Below, piece by piece: positions 25,903 through 35,802 of a DNA stretch of 64,000 bases. Source of the stretch: Promethearchaeota archaeon (lineage in GTDB: Archaea; Asgardarchaeota; Lokiarchaeia; Sigyniarchaeales; SOKP01); the NCBI GenBank assembly GCA_019057795.1, contig JAHLWS010000065.1, positions 62,001-126,000 of the forward strand. The letters are read 5' to 3'. The notes beneath the pieces are model-generated. The model searched no databases, had not been told where the DNA came from, and saw only the letters and a list, made by a program, of their open reading frames with translations. Every line of letters starts with the position of its first letter. The stretch's first letter is position 1. The translations under genes were made by a program, and so were the position numbers.

Positions 25903-25947
25903 CAGTTCAAATTCTTAAATGTGGTAATGATCCAAGAATTTGAATTG
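25903..25947. repeat. 14-bp inverted repeat in the divergent intergenic region
   Basis: 25903-25916 and 25934-25947 are inverted copies matching at 13 of 14 positions (the exception is a G.T pair in RNA), with a 17-base spacer. They lie between the divergent HMG-CoA synthase and cis-prenyltransferase genes. Either a two-site operator for a regulator of the isoprenoid locus or a leader hairpin is possible. The rest of the 292-base gap holds AT-rich promoter-like sequence only. Confidence 0.6.
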
Positions 25948-26040
25948 TAATTCAAATAATAAAAATTTATAATAAATAAATCTCATATTCCTATTAATAG
26001 TAGTATCAATTGTAGTAATTTCTCTAAGGGTTAAATTTTC

Positions 26041-26766
26041 TTGGAAGAATTAAAGGACATACCCGCAAATAAATTGCCTAAACACATTGGTTTAATTCTA
26101 GATGGTAATCGTAGATGGGCAAAAAAAAATTTGCTTGAAGCAAATGTGGGCCATTTAATAGGGTACGAGAATTTAAAAGAGAGGTTATTTGACTTTTTTG
26201 ACGCAGGAATTCATTATTTGAGCATTTACGCCTTGTCGCTTGAAAACGCACGGAAAAGAAGTGTTAACGAACTTAGATATATTTTTAAGATAATTTTAAA
26301 AGCAGTGGACACGGTAATAAATGAATCAACTGTAAGAGAAGAGAAAGTCAAATTTAACGTAATTGGCCGAATACATTTGCTACCTGAAGATGTCCAGGAG
26401 AAAATCAAAGAATTAATTGAATTTACAAAGGACCATAACCAAAATTTCATTAACTTGTGCATTATGTATGACGGCCAAGAAGAAATCGTAGACGCTATGA
26501 AAAAGATAACGGAGGATAATATAAAATCCGAAGATATTACGCGAGATTTAATCAAGAGTTATTTATATACGAAAAGTTTTCCTGAGGTAGATTACATAAT
26601 TCGCACTGGCATGAGCGATGGCGCTAGAATCTCGGGATTTCTGTTATGGGACGCATCTTATGCAGAGTTCAAATTTAGAACTGACCTATGGCCTGATTAT
26701 AATAAAGAAATGATAATTGAAGATATTAAAGATTATTTGAAGAGAAATCGAAGAAAAGGTAAATGA
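26041..26766 (+). CDS. uppS: Cis-prenyltransferase (undecaprenyl/polyprenyl diphosphate synthase)
   Basis: A 241-residue cis-prenyltransferase with LILDGNRRWAKKN (catalytic Asp and phosphate-binding Gly-Asn-Arg-Arg), YLSIYALSLEN and the C-terminal RTGMSDGARISGFLLWDASYAEF. It makes long polyprenyl diphosphate, the precursor of archaeal dolichol used in N-glycosylation. TTG start. It completes the run of isoprenoid genes and diverges from the HMG-CoA synthase gene. Confidence 0.94.
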   Translation: MEELKDIPANKLPKHIGLILDGNRRWAKKNLLEANVGHLIGYENLKERLFDFFDAGIHYLSIYALSLENARKRSVNELRYIFKIILKAVDTVINESTVREEKVKFNVIGRIHLLPEDVQEKIKELIEFTKDHNQNFINLCIMYDGQEEIVDAMKKITEDNIKSEDITRDLIKSYLYTKSFPEVDYIIRTGMSDGARISGFLLWDASYAEFKFRTDLWPDYNKEMIIEDIKDYLKRNRRKGK

Positions 26767-26928
26767 AAAAGAAATAAAGTTTTATTTTTGTAAAAATTTA
26801 AAATCAATTAATTTTATATTGTTGATATTAAGGTAAAATAGCACTTTTACGCATACATTATTAATTCGTAATAAATATCTGTTATGCGCAACTAATAGAA
26901 ATATTAAATTTAAATAATATACAGTAAT

Positions 26929-28815
26929 ATGGCGATCTCAGACCCTAATCAAGTAATCTCCATAACTATAAAAAAATTTCCTCAAAATCTTCTAATTCCT
27001 AATTTAAAAAATTCTGTTTCCTTAGAAGTTATGAACTATTCTAAAAAGGAGGAACATTTTAAATTTGTTTTTGAGGGAGAAAATCTAGATATTGAGGTTA
27101 AACCAGACGAGTTCAACAAAGAAATTCTATTTAAACCGGGAGAAACTAAGAAAATTGATTTAGCGTTGAAACCAACCGCTGATGGGTACGGAAAATTAAC
27201 AATTAATGCCTATTGGATGAAATTGGTCGAATATATGGTAGATGTACAAAAAGTTAGAGAGACTATTTCCGCGAGTAAAATAAATAAAATTTTAAAAAAT
27301 ATACAAGTTCTCGAATTCGATGATGGCGATGGTTTTAACTCAAAAGACTTTTTTATAACCTCTAGTAAGAGTGAAGTTAAAAAAATTGAGAAGGAAATTA
27401 AAGAGTTAATAAAAAATTATAGCGAGATACAAAAAAACTCACAAACTTCCGACACACCTTTATTAAAGGGAGATACTGGGGTTAGGCTTATTGAAATTGA
27501 TAGCCAATTAAGGGTTCTAGCAAAATCATATCTCTCGATAGGTGATTTTTTTAAGGCGTTAGAAAGCTCGTTAAAACTATCCGATGAAGGAGAAAAAATA
27601 AGGTTTTATTATAGTTTAATTAGAGCTAATGCAACAGCTAATTTAGACGCCACATTAGAAGTTATTAAAAAATTAAACGATAGAAATAAAAAAAATCAAG
27701 TAATAGAAAAAATAGCGCTTGACTTACTAAATACTAATCAAGATCAAGTTCTGACGGTTCTTTCTTTTATCGACGACGCTTCATTAAAAGAAAAAGTGCT
27801 CATTAATGTCATTAGCAGGACTCTGGATAAAGGATTTAATTTAGCTCTTAAATTTTCCGAGTCTATTGAAGATGAGATCGTTAAAATCAAAGTTTTATTT
27901 AATGTTATAAAAAAATTACATGAAAAAAATAATAATGCAATAATTCTTAAAATTATTAATCAAATCAATCAAATTATACTCAATTCCAATAAAATTGTTT
28001 TATCAGATAAAGATTATCAAAATCCTGCTTACGGATTTTTTAGAGAAACCATATGCATTTTAGCGGAATTAGATTGTCCAGAGGCTGCCGATACGGTCAT
28101 AGGGGGAATAGGTTCGGTAGAGCTAAGAGAAAGAGTTGCTAAAGACTTATTTAATGAAATTTACGAGATGGTTAAAGAGAAAAAAACTAAAGTTGAACCT
28201 ATAGGAACCTTTTCTCAATTCTTTCTATTAAATACTTACGCTTCAAAAATCTCTAACGAAATACAAAATTTTTCCCTCGTTGGAGGAAATGCAAGCAGTA
28301 ATATTCTAATGGGCGATTATAACTTCAACATCGCTCTCATATCGCTATTTAGTTTTAATTTTAGCATATTTCCAATCATTGATAGAGTTTATTCAGAGTT
28401 AAAGTACAGTTCGGACAAATTATTTGCGTATTACATCTATCCCTCAATCAACAATCACGATCAAGAAGAATTAATAGTAATACAATCCACATTAAAAAAG
28501 TTCTTTCAACCAGAAAAAATTTCAAAACAAGTTGTAGTTTTTAATTTTGACTTTATTCCCTATTTAGGAAAACCTACAGTTATTCTCTCTTCTGAATTAG
28601 ATGAGACGAATTCAATTAAAACCAAAATTATAAAGCACCTTGGAGATCGCGTTAATTTAATAATAGATGACTCGTTATTTAAGGGGGGCGAAACTGTGGA
28701 CAACCTAAATCGCATATTCTATGGTAGTAATTTTAAAATAGTCAATTTAGTTTTATCGTATGAATTCATTAACAATTACGATATGTTTAAAGCGTTTATC
28801 CAATCAATAATGTAA
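26929..28815 (+). CDS. Large helical-repeat protein, unknown function
   Basis: A 628-residue protein of no family I recognise. Residues 1-105 look like an Ig-like beta domain (NYSKKEEHFKFVFEGENLDI). A charged linker follows, then residues 190-420 form repeated helical pairs resembling TPR/HEAT-type repeats. The C-terminal 200 residues have an alpha/beta pattern (VVVFNFDFIPYLGKPTVILS). No signal peptide or membrane segment. It lies 30 bases upstream of the GCS2-like gene on the same strand. Confidence 0.75.
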   Translation: MAISDPNQVISITIKKFPQNLLIPNLKNSVSLEVMNYSKKEEHFKFVFEGENLDIEVKPDEFNKEILFKPGETKKIDLALKPTADGYGKLTINAYWMKLVEYMVDVQKVRETISASKINKILKNIQVLEFDDGDGFNSKDFFITSSKSEVKKIEKEIKELIKNYSEIQKNSQTSDTPLLKGDTGVRLIEIDSQLRVLAKSYLSIGDFFKALESSLKLSDEGEKIRFYYSLIRANATANLDATLEVIKKLNDRNKKNQVIEKIALDLLNTNQDQVLTVLSFIDDASLKEKVLINVISRTLDKGFNLALKFSESIEDEIVKIKVLFNVIKKLHEKNNNAIILKIINQINQIILNSNKIVLSDKDYQNPAYGFFRETICILAELDCPEAADTVIGGIGSVELRERVAKDLFNEIYEMVKEKKTKVEPIGTFSQFFLLNTYASKISNEIQNFSLVGGNASSNILMGDYNFNIALISLFSFNFSIFPIIDRVYSELKYSSDKLFAYYIYPSINNHDQEELIVIQSTLKKFFQPEKISKQVVVFNFDFIPYLGKPTVILSSELDETNSIKTKIIKHLGDRVNLIIDDSLFKGGETVDNLNRIFYGSNFKIVNLVLSYEFINNYDMFKAFIQSIM

Positions 28816-28845
28816 TTTAATAAGTTTTCAAACTAAAATTCAAAA

Positions 28846-30510
28846 GTGAATAAATTTATGGCTAAGGATAAAAAAAAGAAAAAGAAGAAAAGATCAGGTG
28901 GAGATGATTATGGCACATTCTCACAATTAATAGGGAAAGATACGGGACTTCCTTCAGGCGTTTATATTGGAGAACCCGTAGATAGATCTTCGGATCAATT
29001 GTTTCTTGGAACGGAATACAGAGAAGTTCTTATTCCCGAAAGACCTTGGGGTGAAATCTTAGCCGATATCGAGCATTGGACCCCATTGCCCTTCACGCAT
29101 GGAATTGAAATGGAATTAATTATCGCAGATGATAACGGTAACTACCCCCCTGGTGATGAAATGGTTTATCGGATGAAAGAGATCGTAAAAGATGCTATAA
29201 AAATCATGGACCAGATTTTATACGAAGGGAGAAGCGATTTCTTACCTGTTCCCGATTATATTCGGAAAAAAGTATTGTCAAGGCCTTATGGGAAGGATGA
29301 CATTGAGAAGGGTTTTGCTATGGTTATTCGATATTCTCTTCCAGATGGAAATGTCGTTGACATAGATACTTTTGCTCGTGACGGTAATGTTACAGCAGTT
29401 ACTTACATATTAGAACTCGTAACTCCTCCATGTGAATACGCTGAAGAACTAGCTTATTGGGCAAGCACCTTATTTCTTCTCGCAAAAATAACCTTACCAA
29501 GAGATTTACACATCATAGCTTCGGCCATAAATCCAGCTGCTAAAGAATACATGCGTGGATTGAGTCAAGCAGATCATTCGCATATCGGGTCCTTCAAATC
29601 TGATTTAGAAAAAGCACAAGCATATTGTATGATTCGCAACTTTATTCCGCATATAATTGCTCTTACATGTAATTCTCCAATTATAAATAACAAACCTACA
29701 GATGTAGTAAAAATCGTTAACAACCGAATTACAGCACCAAATTGCGTGCGTTCTTTAAGGTTGAAATATAACACTACAATGTTAAGTAATAACGACCCTA
29801 AGCATTTTCCCCCTTATTTAAATTCGGGAGACCAAGATACTATCAATTATTTTCTTCAGGTTGTCCAAAAGGCGAGTTTAGAGGATGGACGCTTCCAAGA
29901 CGTGTTTCCTTTCACAGATTGGGGAACGATTGAAATAAGGGTTAGCGACGCTCAAATTTCAATATGCCGTAGAATAGGAATCGCCTTATTACTACAAGCG
30001 ATGTGTTATAAAACTCGAAAGTTATTAGAACAGGGACTATGGGTGCCAGACGCGGGTAGCGAGACGATCGCATATAACCGAAAGACTACCATCGAAAGAG
30101 GGTTAATATCGTTATTCCGCCCTCAAAATCTTACTCGAGAACATCTCGCTCAATATGACCCAAATTTTGCAGAACAATATTTGGGACCTGAGAATCAACC
30201 TATAAGGTATATGACTCAGGCAGTTCAGAGGATGTTCTTCTACTTTAAGGATGAATTAAAAGAGCTTGGTTTTCTTTACTCGCCCTTTTTGAAACCTATA
30301 CTTCAATCGGTTTTTGGAAATGTAAGCTATGCAGAGCCTCCAATAACTGAAGCGGAGTACCAATTAAGCCTATATCAATATAAATTAGATAACAATGAAG
30401 ATCCGAATATTCTCTATGATTTAATTTATTTCACAATAGAATATTGTCAAGATCCGTTAAATAATCCGCTTACAGGCGTATTATCTCTTCCAAAAGAAAT
30501 GAGAGAATAA
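28846..30510 (+). CDS. GCS2-like carboxylate-amine ligase
   Basis: A 554-residue protein with a lysine-rich start (ATG at 28858 more likely than GTG at 28846) and a glutamate-cysteine-ligase type 2 core: FTHGIEMELIIADDNGN, the metal-binding Glu pair typical of the family, VVDIDTFARDGNVTAVTYIL, and TIEIRVSDAQ near 365. The family joins glutamate to an amine by a gamma-glutamyl phosphate. The substrate here is unknown. A duplicated amidohydrolase start follows at once, so the two genes were probably adjacent before the insertion. Confidence 0.8.
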   Translation: MNKFMAKDKKKKKKKRSGGDDYGTFSQLIGKDTGLPSGVYIGEPVDRSSDQLFLGTEYREVLIPERPWGEILADIEHWTPLPFTHGIEMELIIADDNGNYPPGDEMVYRMKEIVKDAIKIMDQILYEGRSDFLPVPDYIRKKVLSRPYGKDDIEKGFAMVIRYSLPDGNVVDIDTFARDGNVTAVTYILELVTPPCEYAEELAYWASTLFLLAKITLPRDLHIIASAINPAAKEYMRGLSQADHSHIGSFKSDLEKAQAYCMIRNFIPHIIALTCNSPIINNKPTDVVKIVNNRITAPNCVRSLRLKYNTTMLSNNDPKHFPPYLNSGDQDTINYFLQVVQKASLEDGRFQDVFPFTDWGTIEIRVSDAQISICRRIGIALLLQAMCYKTRKLLEQGLWVPDAGSETIAYNRKTTIERGLISLFRPQNLTREHLAQYDPNFAEQYLGPENQPIRYMTQAVQRMFFYFKDELKELGFLYSPFLKPILQSVFGNVSYAEPPITEAEYQLSLYQYKLDNNEDPNILYDLIYFTIEYCQDPLNNPLTGVLSLPKEMRE

Positions 30511-30512
30511 AA

Positions 30513-30616
30513 AAAAAGTTAAAAACATTAAGACTGAAGAAAATGTTAACAGCAACTATTGAACAAGAAGGAAAAACGCGAATAGAAAATATATTTGTAA
30601 TCGATGCCCACTCGCA
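30513..30616. repeat. Left copy of a 104-bp direct repeat (amidohydrolase 5' end)
   Basis: Matches 31715-31818 with one clear substitution. It covers the short leader, ATG and first codons of the amidohydrolase, and ends inside the last codon of the DAHSH metal motif. Near-identity shows a recent duplication, made by insertion of about 1.1 kb carrying the gene at 30779-31486. Confidence 0.92.
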
Positions 30617-30689
30617 AACTCGATATGGAACGATCAAGAATAATAAATTAATTATCGCTGAAGAAATTTATGAATTTAAATCATACTGA
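30543..30689 (+). pseudogene. Truncated first copy of the amidohydrolase
   Basis: From ATG the frame repeats the amidohydrolase start up to VIDAHS, then departs into QTRYGTIKNNKLIIAEEIYE and stops after 48 codons. Without the catalytic domain it cannot be active. The final 24 codons may be the tail of another small gene brought in by the insertion. Confidence 0.8.
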
Positions 30690-30778
30690 AATTTATTACT
30701 AAATTAATTAAGCTGCCAATCATTATTACTAAACACGAATTTCGATATATTTTTATAACTAGAGAATTACTATCATTA

Positions 30779-31486
30779 ATGAAAATGACTATAGACCCTG
30801 AACTACTTAAAGAAATTGAAAAAACGATAGAGAAAAAAGTTGTAGAATCTTTAGAAACGATTCAATTAGCTCAACTCAGGAAAGAATTTTTAACACGTCA
30901 GGATTTTTTGGACTCTATGGATAGAATGGACAAAAGATTTGAAGAATTAATTAAGCACATGAATCTACGATTTGAAGCAATGCAAAAACAAATTGATAAA
31001 CGATTTGAAGCATCCCAAAGAGAAATGAATCAACGGTTTGAAGCATTGCAAAAACAAATTGATAAAAGATTTGATAAAGTATATGAGCGTCTTGATAGTA
31101 TAGATCTAGGATATGGATATGTTGTTGAGGGAATGGCATACTCTATTATAAAACGAGAATTTAAACAGAGAGATCTTGATTTAGATCTCAAAATAAGGCA
31201 ACACTTTACCGACGAAAATTATACTGTTCACCCTGATACTCAAGATGTAGAAGTCGATATCTTTCATATTAAACCAAACATTATAGGAGAAGCCTCACTA
31301 AAGATATTTAATTTGGATAAAGTTCGCACTTTCATAAAAAAAATTGAGTTCCTTGAGAAGACATACAAAGATAATTTTAAAAGATTTTTATTTTGCTTTA
31401 AAATAGATGATAGGATAAAAGGCGAGCTTATTAATTTACTTCAAAAATATAATATCGAATTAATAATTCCTAAAATAGATAGTTAG
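30779..31486 (+). CDS. Coiled-coil PD-(D/E)XK-like nuclease (DUF3782-like)
   Basis: A 235-residue protein. Residues 40-105 are a repetitive coiled coil with units like RFEAMQKQIDKRFE, repeated at DNA level at about 30970-31075. Residues 112-235 resemble the DUF3782-type PD-(D/E)XK domain: VEGMAYSIIKREF, then Asp160 in EVDIFHIKP and Glu171 in GEASLK. The usual Lys of ExK is Ser, although Lys175 is close. Activity is therefore uncertain. It is the only intact gene inside the insert between the repeated amidohydrolase ends. Confidence 0.78.
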   Translation: MKMTIDPELLKEIEKTIEKKVVESLETIQLAQLRKEFLTRQDFLDSMDRMDKRFEELIKHMNLRFEAMQKQIDKRFEASQREMNQRFEALQKQIDKRFDKVYERLDSIDLGYGYVVEGMAYSIIKREFKQRDLDLDLKIRQHFTDENYTVHPDTQDVEVDIFHIKPNIIGEASLKIFNLDKVRTFIKKIEFLEKTYKDNFKRFLFCFKIDDRIKGELINLLQKYNIELIIPKIDS

Positions 31487-31714
31487 ATTTTATTTTAACA
31501 TAATTTATTCTGATTTTAAGGATATAGTTAAATTTCGTGAAACAAAGGTATTTAAAGTTGTAATTTTTTAATTTCCCTTATTTTTAAATAATCCTCTAAA
31601 ACAATCTAAACGCCATAATATTTAAGGAATAACTATTACATAAGAATATATAAGGAAACAACTTGATTTAATCTAAAGTAATCAAAATTTCTTCTAAAGA
31701 AATAAGATAGAAAT

Positions 31715-31818
31715 AAAAAGTTAAAAACATTAAGACTGAAGAAAATGTTAACAGCAACTATCGAACAAGAAGGAAAAACGCGAATAGAAAATATATTTGT
31801 AATCGATGCCCACTCGCA
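31715..31818. repeat. Right copy of the 104-bp direct repeat
   Basis: Starts about 30 bases before the intact amidohydrolase ATG and ends at the CA of the second His codon of DAHSHLG. It supplies the leader and first 24 codons to the working gene, so the gene stays whole although the insert split the ancestral locus at this point. Confidence 0.92.
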
Positions 31819-33286
31819 TTTAGGAGAAGATGTGGATGGAGCAAAAATGATGAATCCGCTAGCACCAGGTACAGGAACCTTTGATTTTTGGGGTAATGTT
31901 CAAGGAAGATTAAAATCAGAATGGATAAAAACGGGAGAACAATCCTTTAGAACTTCAATGGACGGGAAATCGACTAAAATTACTTGGTCCTTCAATCCTT
32001 ATCCTTTTACAGATAAATTGTATGTTGCATTAGAAGCGTTGGGAAAAAGGTATTCTGATTTAAAAGAGAAGTCAAAATTTTATTCTTTCATCGATCAAGG
32101 CGTTGTTTTTCCTTTTCAAGATGTTTTTAGAGATAAGCATCCAGAAGCTTTATATCGAGCTAGTAATATTAATGTTTCCAGATTTACTACGCGCTTCCCA
32201 TTTTCTATGAAACTAATTGGATACGCTCGCTGCGATCCTATGGAAGGAGAAAAGGCAATTAAGGAGGTAACATACGCTCGACAAGTATTAGGACTCCGGG
32301 GTTTAAAGTTGCATCCTCGATCAGAAAGATGGATCGATGATATTAAAACGGGCAAACCACTTAATGTTTTAATTGAAGCCGCAAGTCATTCCATGCCCGT
32401 ATTATTCGACACTCGGGGAAGAGGCTCAATATTAGACATCGCCGAATTAATTAAATCAACTAGAACAATGATAGCTCAACATTATCCAGAGTTATTACCT
32501 CATTTCAAGGTTATAATCGCACATTTTGCTCAAGGAAATATTGGCGATTACGAAGTCTATAATGCGATTGTCCAACCGAATACTTATGGCGATTTATCAA
32601 TGCTTCATGGAGAGGGGGCTGGGAACTTTTTAGAAGATTTTCGAAAATGGTTTAGGGCACAAAATAAAATAAGAGTTGATAATCGAGATTGGTCGGAATA
32701 CCTTCTTTACGCCTCAGATTACCCTTACTTTGGAGATATTCACGCTCAAAAGCTTCTGATATACATTATAAATAAACGGTTTTTTGACACAGGTGGAACT
32801 ATTAAAGACGTCAGAAATATCATGGGGTTAAACCAGATAAAAATTCTTCCTGAGTATAACTTACCTCAAAATAAAAACAATGGAAGTAGTTTACCATCTA
32901 CTTTAATATCAACCCCATTAAATAGTAATCCTACTTCTTATGAAATTGCTATAAAAGCTTTAGCAAAATTAATCGTAGAAAACAAGGTCGATATTAAAAG
33001 ATTCTGTATACAATTCAAAGATACCTGGGATAACTTTAACGACGATATTTTATTGAACGCTTTCACACCAACTACCAAAGAAGAAGTTCCAATCATGCTA
33101 ACTCAATTGGTAACAGATCAAATCGCTTTGTTTGCGCCCTTAAACAAAAAGGCAGGGTGGAATAAGTTTGGATATAAATATTTCAACCCAAAAGATCGCG
33201 CGTTTTTCGCATCTATTTTCAAGCAAAACTACTTGGCTACAGACGAAATGCAAACGGTTGATTGTTTAGCTCAGATTTTTAATTAA
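31745..33286 (+). CDS. Amidohydrolase superfamily metal-dependent hydrolase
   Basis: A 513-residue TIM-barrel amidohydrolase (amidohydrolase-2 type). The N-terminal metal site is VIDAHSHLGED (HxH). LRGLKLHPRSERW, IIAHFAQGNIGD (metal His) and the late Asp in YASDYPYFGD follow. The C-terminal 140 residues are an added helical part. The substrate is unknown; the family covers hydrolases and decarboxylases. A 70-base fragment of a related gene is found at 37013-37082. Confidence 0.85.
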   Translation: MLTATIEQEGKTRIENIFVIDAHSHLGEDVDGAKMMNPLAPGTGTFDFWGNVQGRLKSEWIKTGEQSFRTSMDGKSTKITWSFNPYPFTDKLYVALEALGKRYSDLKEKSKFYSFIDQGVVFPFQDVFRDKHPEALYRASNINVSRFTTRFPFSMKLIGYARCDPMEGEKAIKEVTYARQVLGLRGLKLHPRSERWIDDIKTGKPLNVLIEAASHSMPVLFDTRGRGSILDIAELIKSTRTMIAQHYPELLPHFKVIIAHFAQGNIGDYEVYNAIVQPNTYGDLSMLHGEGAGNFLEDFRKWFRAQNKIRVDNRDWSEYLLYASDYPYFGDIHAQKLLIYIINKRFFDTGGTIKDVRNIMGLNQIKILPEYNLPQNKNNGSSLPSTLISTPLNSNPTSYEIAIKALAKLIVENKVDIKRFCIQFKDTWDNFNDDILLNAFTPTTKEEVPIMLTQLVTDQIALFAPLNKKAGWNKFGYKYFNPKDRAFFASIFKQNYLATDEMQTVDCLAQIFN

Positions 33287-33353
33287 ATCCAATTTTTCTT
33301 AATATTGGTTTAAGATAAGATCTTTTTTCCAATCATACTAATAATAATCTTAC

Positions 33354-34304
33354 TCAAAGCTTTTGTTCAAGCTCTTGTTCAAGATATTGAAATCTACCAA
33401 GAGCGGAGGTTCCTATAAAGATTATAAATATAGCTAGAAAGAAAAGAAAATAATTATTAAATGTTTGTTGGAAAACAAATATTCCTGCTATGAGGGGAAC
33501 CATTAACCCTATTGAATTAAATACTGGAAAAACCACCGCTACTCTACTTTTTTGAAAAGCACTTTGATAGAAGGCAAAACTACTCATATTACATATAGCT
33601 AACCCCCACCATCCTATAAACACCCATAAATGATTATAATCAAACCAAAAGATTCCAAAAAAAATTTCAGCCCATATATACCAAGTTAGTTGGATATTTG
33701 CTTGAATTACCGCTTGGGCTAAAATATTTGTAAAAACATTACCAAGAGCAAGTAAAAAGGAGCCCGTGAGCATTATAAAAAATCCTTCTGAATTAGTACC
33801 TCTCTTTTTTAAAGATAGTATTAAGCAAAAAATAGTGATGGAAAACGTTATTGCTAAGAAAATTATTAAAGGGAAGACAAAAAGATGCAAATCTATTACA
33901 ATATTTGAAATTCCAGCTAAAACAATCAAAACTGGTGAGATTGCTAATACAATTATTGCCAGAAATTCGTACCATTTTATTTTTTCACCTAAAAGACGGT
34001 TTGCTGCAAGAACCATAATGATTATTCCCAGACTGTTTATGGGTAATGAAACCATTACTCCAACTAACCCTATTGACATTATGTAAGGAAACCAAGCTAT
34101 AACCCCTAAGACGGCTCCTAATGCCCACCATTTGTTTTTAATTATTTCCTTAAAGGATTTTAATATCCCCTTTATACCTTTATCAAATGTAATTTCAGGA
34201 CCTTCTTTTAATCCAATTTTTTGAAAAATAATTGCAAAATTAAAACATAGGAGTGCTATTAAAACTAAAACAATTCCAGTTATAGCGGTTATGATATCAA
34301 CCAT
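33354..34304 (-). CDS. DMT-superfamily (EamA-like) transporter
   Basis: A 316-residue integral membrane protein with ten hydrophobic segments in two similar halves, as in drug/metabolite transporters. Features include SLPINSLGIIIMVLAANRLLGEKI in the first half (written here in parts: SLPINSLGIIIMVL, NRLLGEKI) and VVFPVFNSIGLMVPLIAGIF in the second. The substrate is unknown. It is convergent with the amidohydrolase. Confidence 0.8.
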   Translation of the reverse strand: MVDIITAITGIVLVLIALLCFNFAIIFQKIGLKEGPEITFDKGIKGILKSFKEIIKNKWWALGAVLGVIAWFPYIMSIGLVGVMVSLPINSLGIIIMVLAANRLLGEKIKWYEFLAIIVLAISPVLIVLAGISNIVIDLHLFVFPLIIFLAITFSITIFCLILSLKKRGTNSEGFFIMLTGSFLLALGNVFTNILAQAVIQANIQLTWYIWAEIFFGIFWFDYNHLWVFIGWWGLAICNMSSFAFYQSAFQKSRVAVVFPVFNSIGLMVPLIAGIFVFQQTFNNYFLFFLAIFIIFIGTSALGRFQYLEQELEQKL

Positions 34305-34564
34305 AATTATTTTATATTATATTTATTTTAAAATTCATTTATTTTATTATTAACCTATTAAAAACATGGAAAGCTTACTTAATTACTATAAAAAATTCGG
34401 TATATAACTGAATTTATCGAATCAATTTTAAATACTTATCTTTTCCTAAATTTCTTAAATTATGAAATCAAAAATAAATAAAAATAATAGCAAAGTAGTT
34501 TTATATTAATCGTTTTCCTTATCATATATTTAATACCAGAATAGCGAGTTACAAATAAAAAAAT

Positions 34565-35551
34565 ATGTTTGTTCTATCATTTTTATTTATTTTATTAATT
34601 TTTTTCGTTCTATTTCTTGCCTCTATTTCAATTATTCTTAGTTTTGTTTTTATTCTTATTTTTATTAATATAAATTTTAATTTCTTTTATTATAATCATA
34701 AAGCAAAGTTATCAGATATAACTTATATCAAAAATACTCTGAAATTTATAGTTAAAATGGCAAGTTTAACTTTAGGTTCTAAATATGAACTAAAAATAAC
34801 AACAAGAGATAATCTTAAATATTGCGGAGATGTATTTGACAGCACGCTTTGTAAATGTCTGTACTTGAATAATAATTATGAGCCCTCTGTTACTGAATAT
34901 TTAAAAAAAACATTAAAAAAAGGTGATATATTTATAGATGTTGGAGCTAATGAAGGAATGTTTGGTGTCCTTGCAGGAAAACTTGTTGGTCAAACTGGTA
35001 AGGTTTATTGTATCGAACCTTTACCAAGGAATATCTCTATTTTAAAAAAAAATATACGAATTAATAATTTGAATAATGTTATAATCTATGATGTAGCCGC
35101 TGGAGACGAAAATAAAGATGTATCATTTTTTGATATAAAAATAAACAATATGTTAGGCGGTGCTGAAAATATTATGACGACTCTATTGTCTAAAATACCA
35201 GGTATGGTTCAATTAATCAAAGTAAAACAAAGAAGATTAGATACGTTAATAAATGAACCTTTAGATAAAATCAAATTAATAAAGATAGATACAGAAGGAT
35301 ATGAAGAATATGTGTTAAAGGGATTGGATACATGGTTAATTGGAAAATGTTCCATTGATTTTATTATAGAAATGAACCCTAGTAAGTCAAAATATATTAC
35401 TGATTTACTTTTAAATAAACATAAATATACAGGATATATGCATTGGATGGATTCCGTAGCATATAATGATAATGTTAATTGGGAGAGACTCGATATAAAT
35501 TGTAACACTCAAAAAAATGTCTTGTTTACTAAAAATCGTTGGGAAAATTAG
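34565..35551 (+). CDS. FkbM-family methyltransferase with N-terminal membrane anchor
   Basis: A 328-residue protein. Residues 1-45 are strongly hydrophobic and likely anchor it in the membrane. The SAM-binding domain has DIFIDVGANEGMFG, YCIEPLPRN, and the FkbM segment KLIKIDTEGYEEYVLKGL. Family members methylate sugars and other surface metabolites. The first 79-bp island repeat begins at the base after its stop codon. Confidence 0.85.
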   Translation: MFVLSFLFILLIFFVLFLASISIILSFVFILIFININFNFFYYNHKAKLSDITYIKNTLKFIVKMASLTLGSKYELKITTRDNLKYCGDVFDSTLCKCLYLNNNYEPSVTEYLKKTLKKGDIFIDVGANEGMFGVLAGKLVGQTGKVYCIEPLPRNISILKKNIRINNLNNVIIYDVAAGDENKDVSFFDIKINNMLGGAENIMTTLLSKIPGMVQLIKVKQRRLDTLINEPLDKIKLIKIDTEGYEEYVLKGLDTWLIGKCSIDFIIEMNPSKSKYITDLLLNKHKYTGYMHWMDSVAYNDNVNWERLDINCNTQKNVLFTKNRWEN

Positions 35552-35630
35552 ATATTAAAAGAAAATAAATTATTTCTTATTGTTTAAATTAAATTTAGAT
35601 TGAAATATAGATAAAGTGCAAAACATTATT
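35552..35630. repeat. Left 79-bp direct repeat bounding a 3.5-kb island
   Basis: Matches 39081-39158 with only two or three changes and a 1-base length difference near the start. It begins at the base after the FkbM stop. The copies bracket the HEPN/MNT pair, a gene fragment, a 76-residue gene and the RHH-receiver gene. Confidence 0.9.
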
Positions 35631-35802
35631 TATTTCATTGCTGAACTAAAATTTGCTTAGTTTTTCATACTATTCGTACAACTCTTTACTAAGTGGAGAT
35701 CAAGATTTAAAAAAAGGAAATCATAATTATTTGAGATAAATATTTTAAAATTAAAAGTCATATAAATTGTATAGAGTGAATGATTAAAAATAGAAGATAT
35801 CT

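Noticed and set aside
25903..25947. A tRNA, suggested by a GTTCAAATTC-like T-loop string
   Set aside because: No acceptor stem, anticodon arm or CCA context; the string is part of a single inverted repeat.
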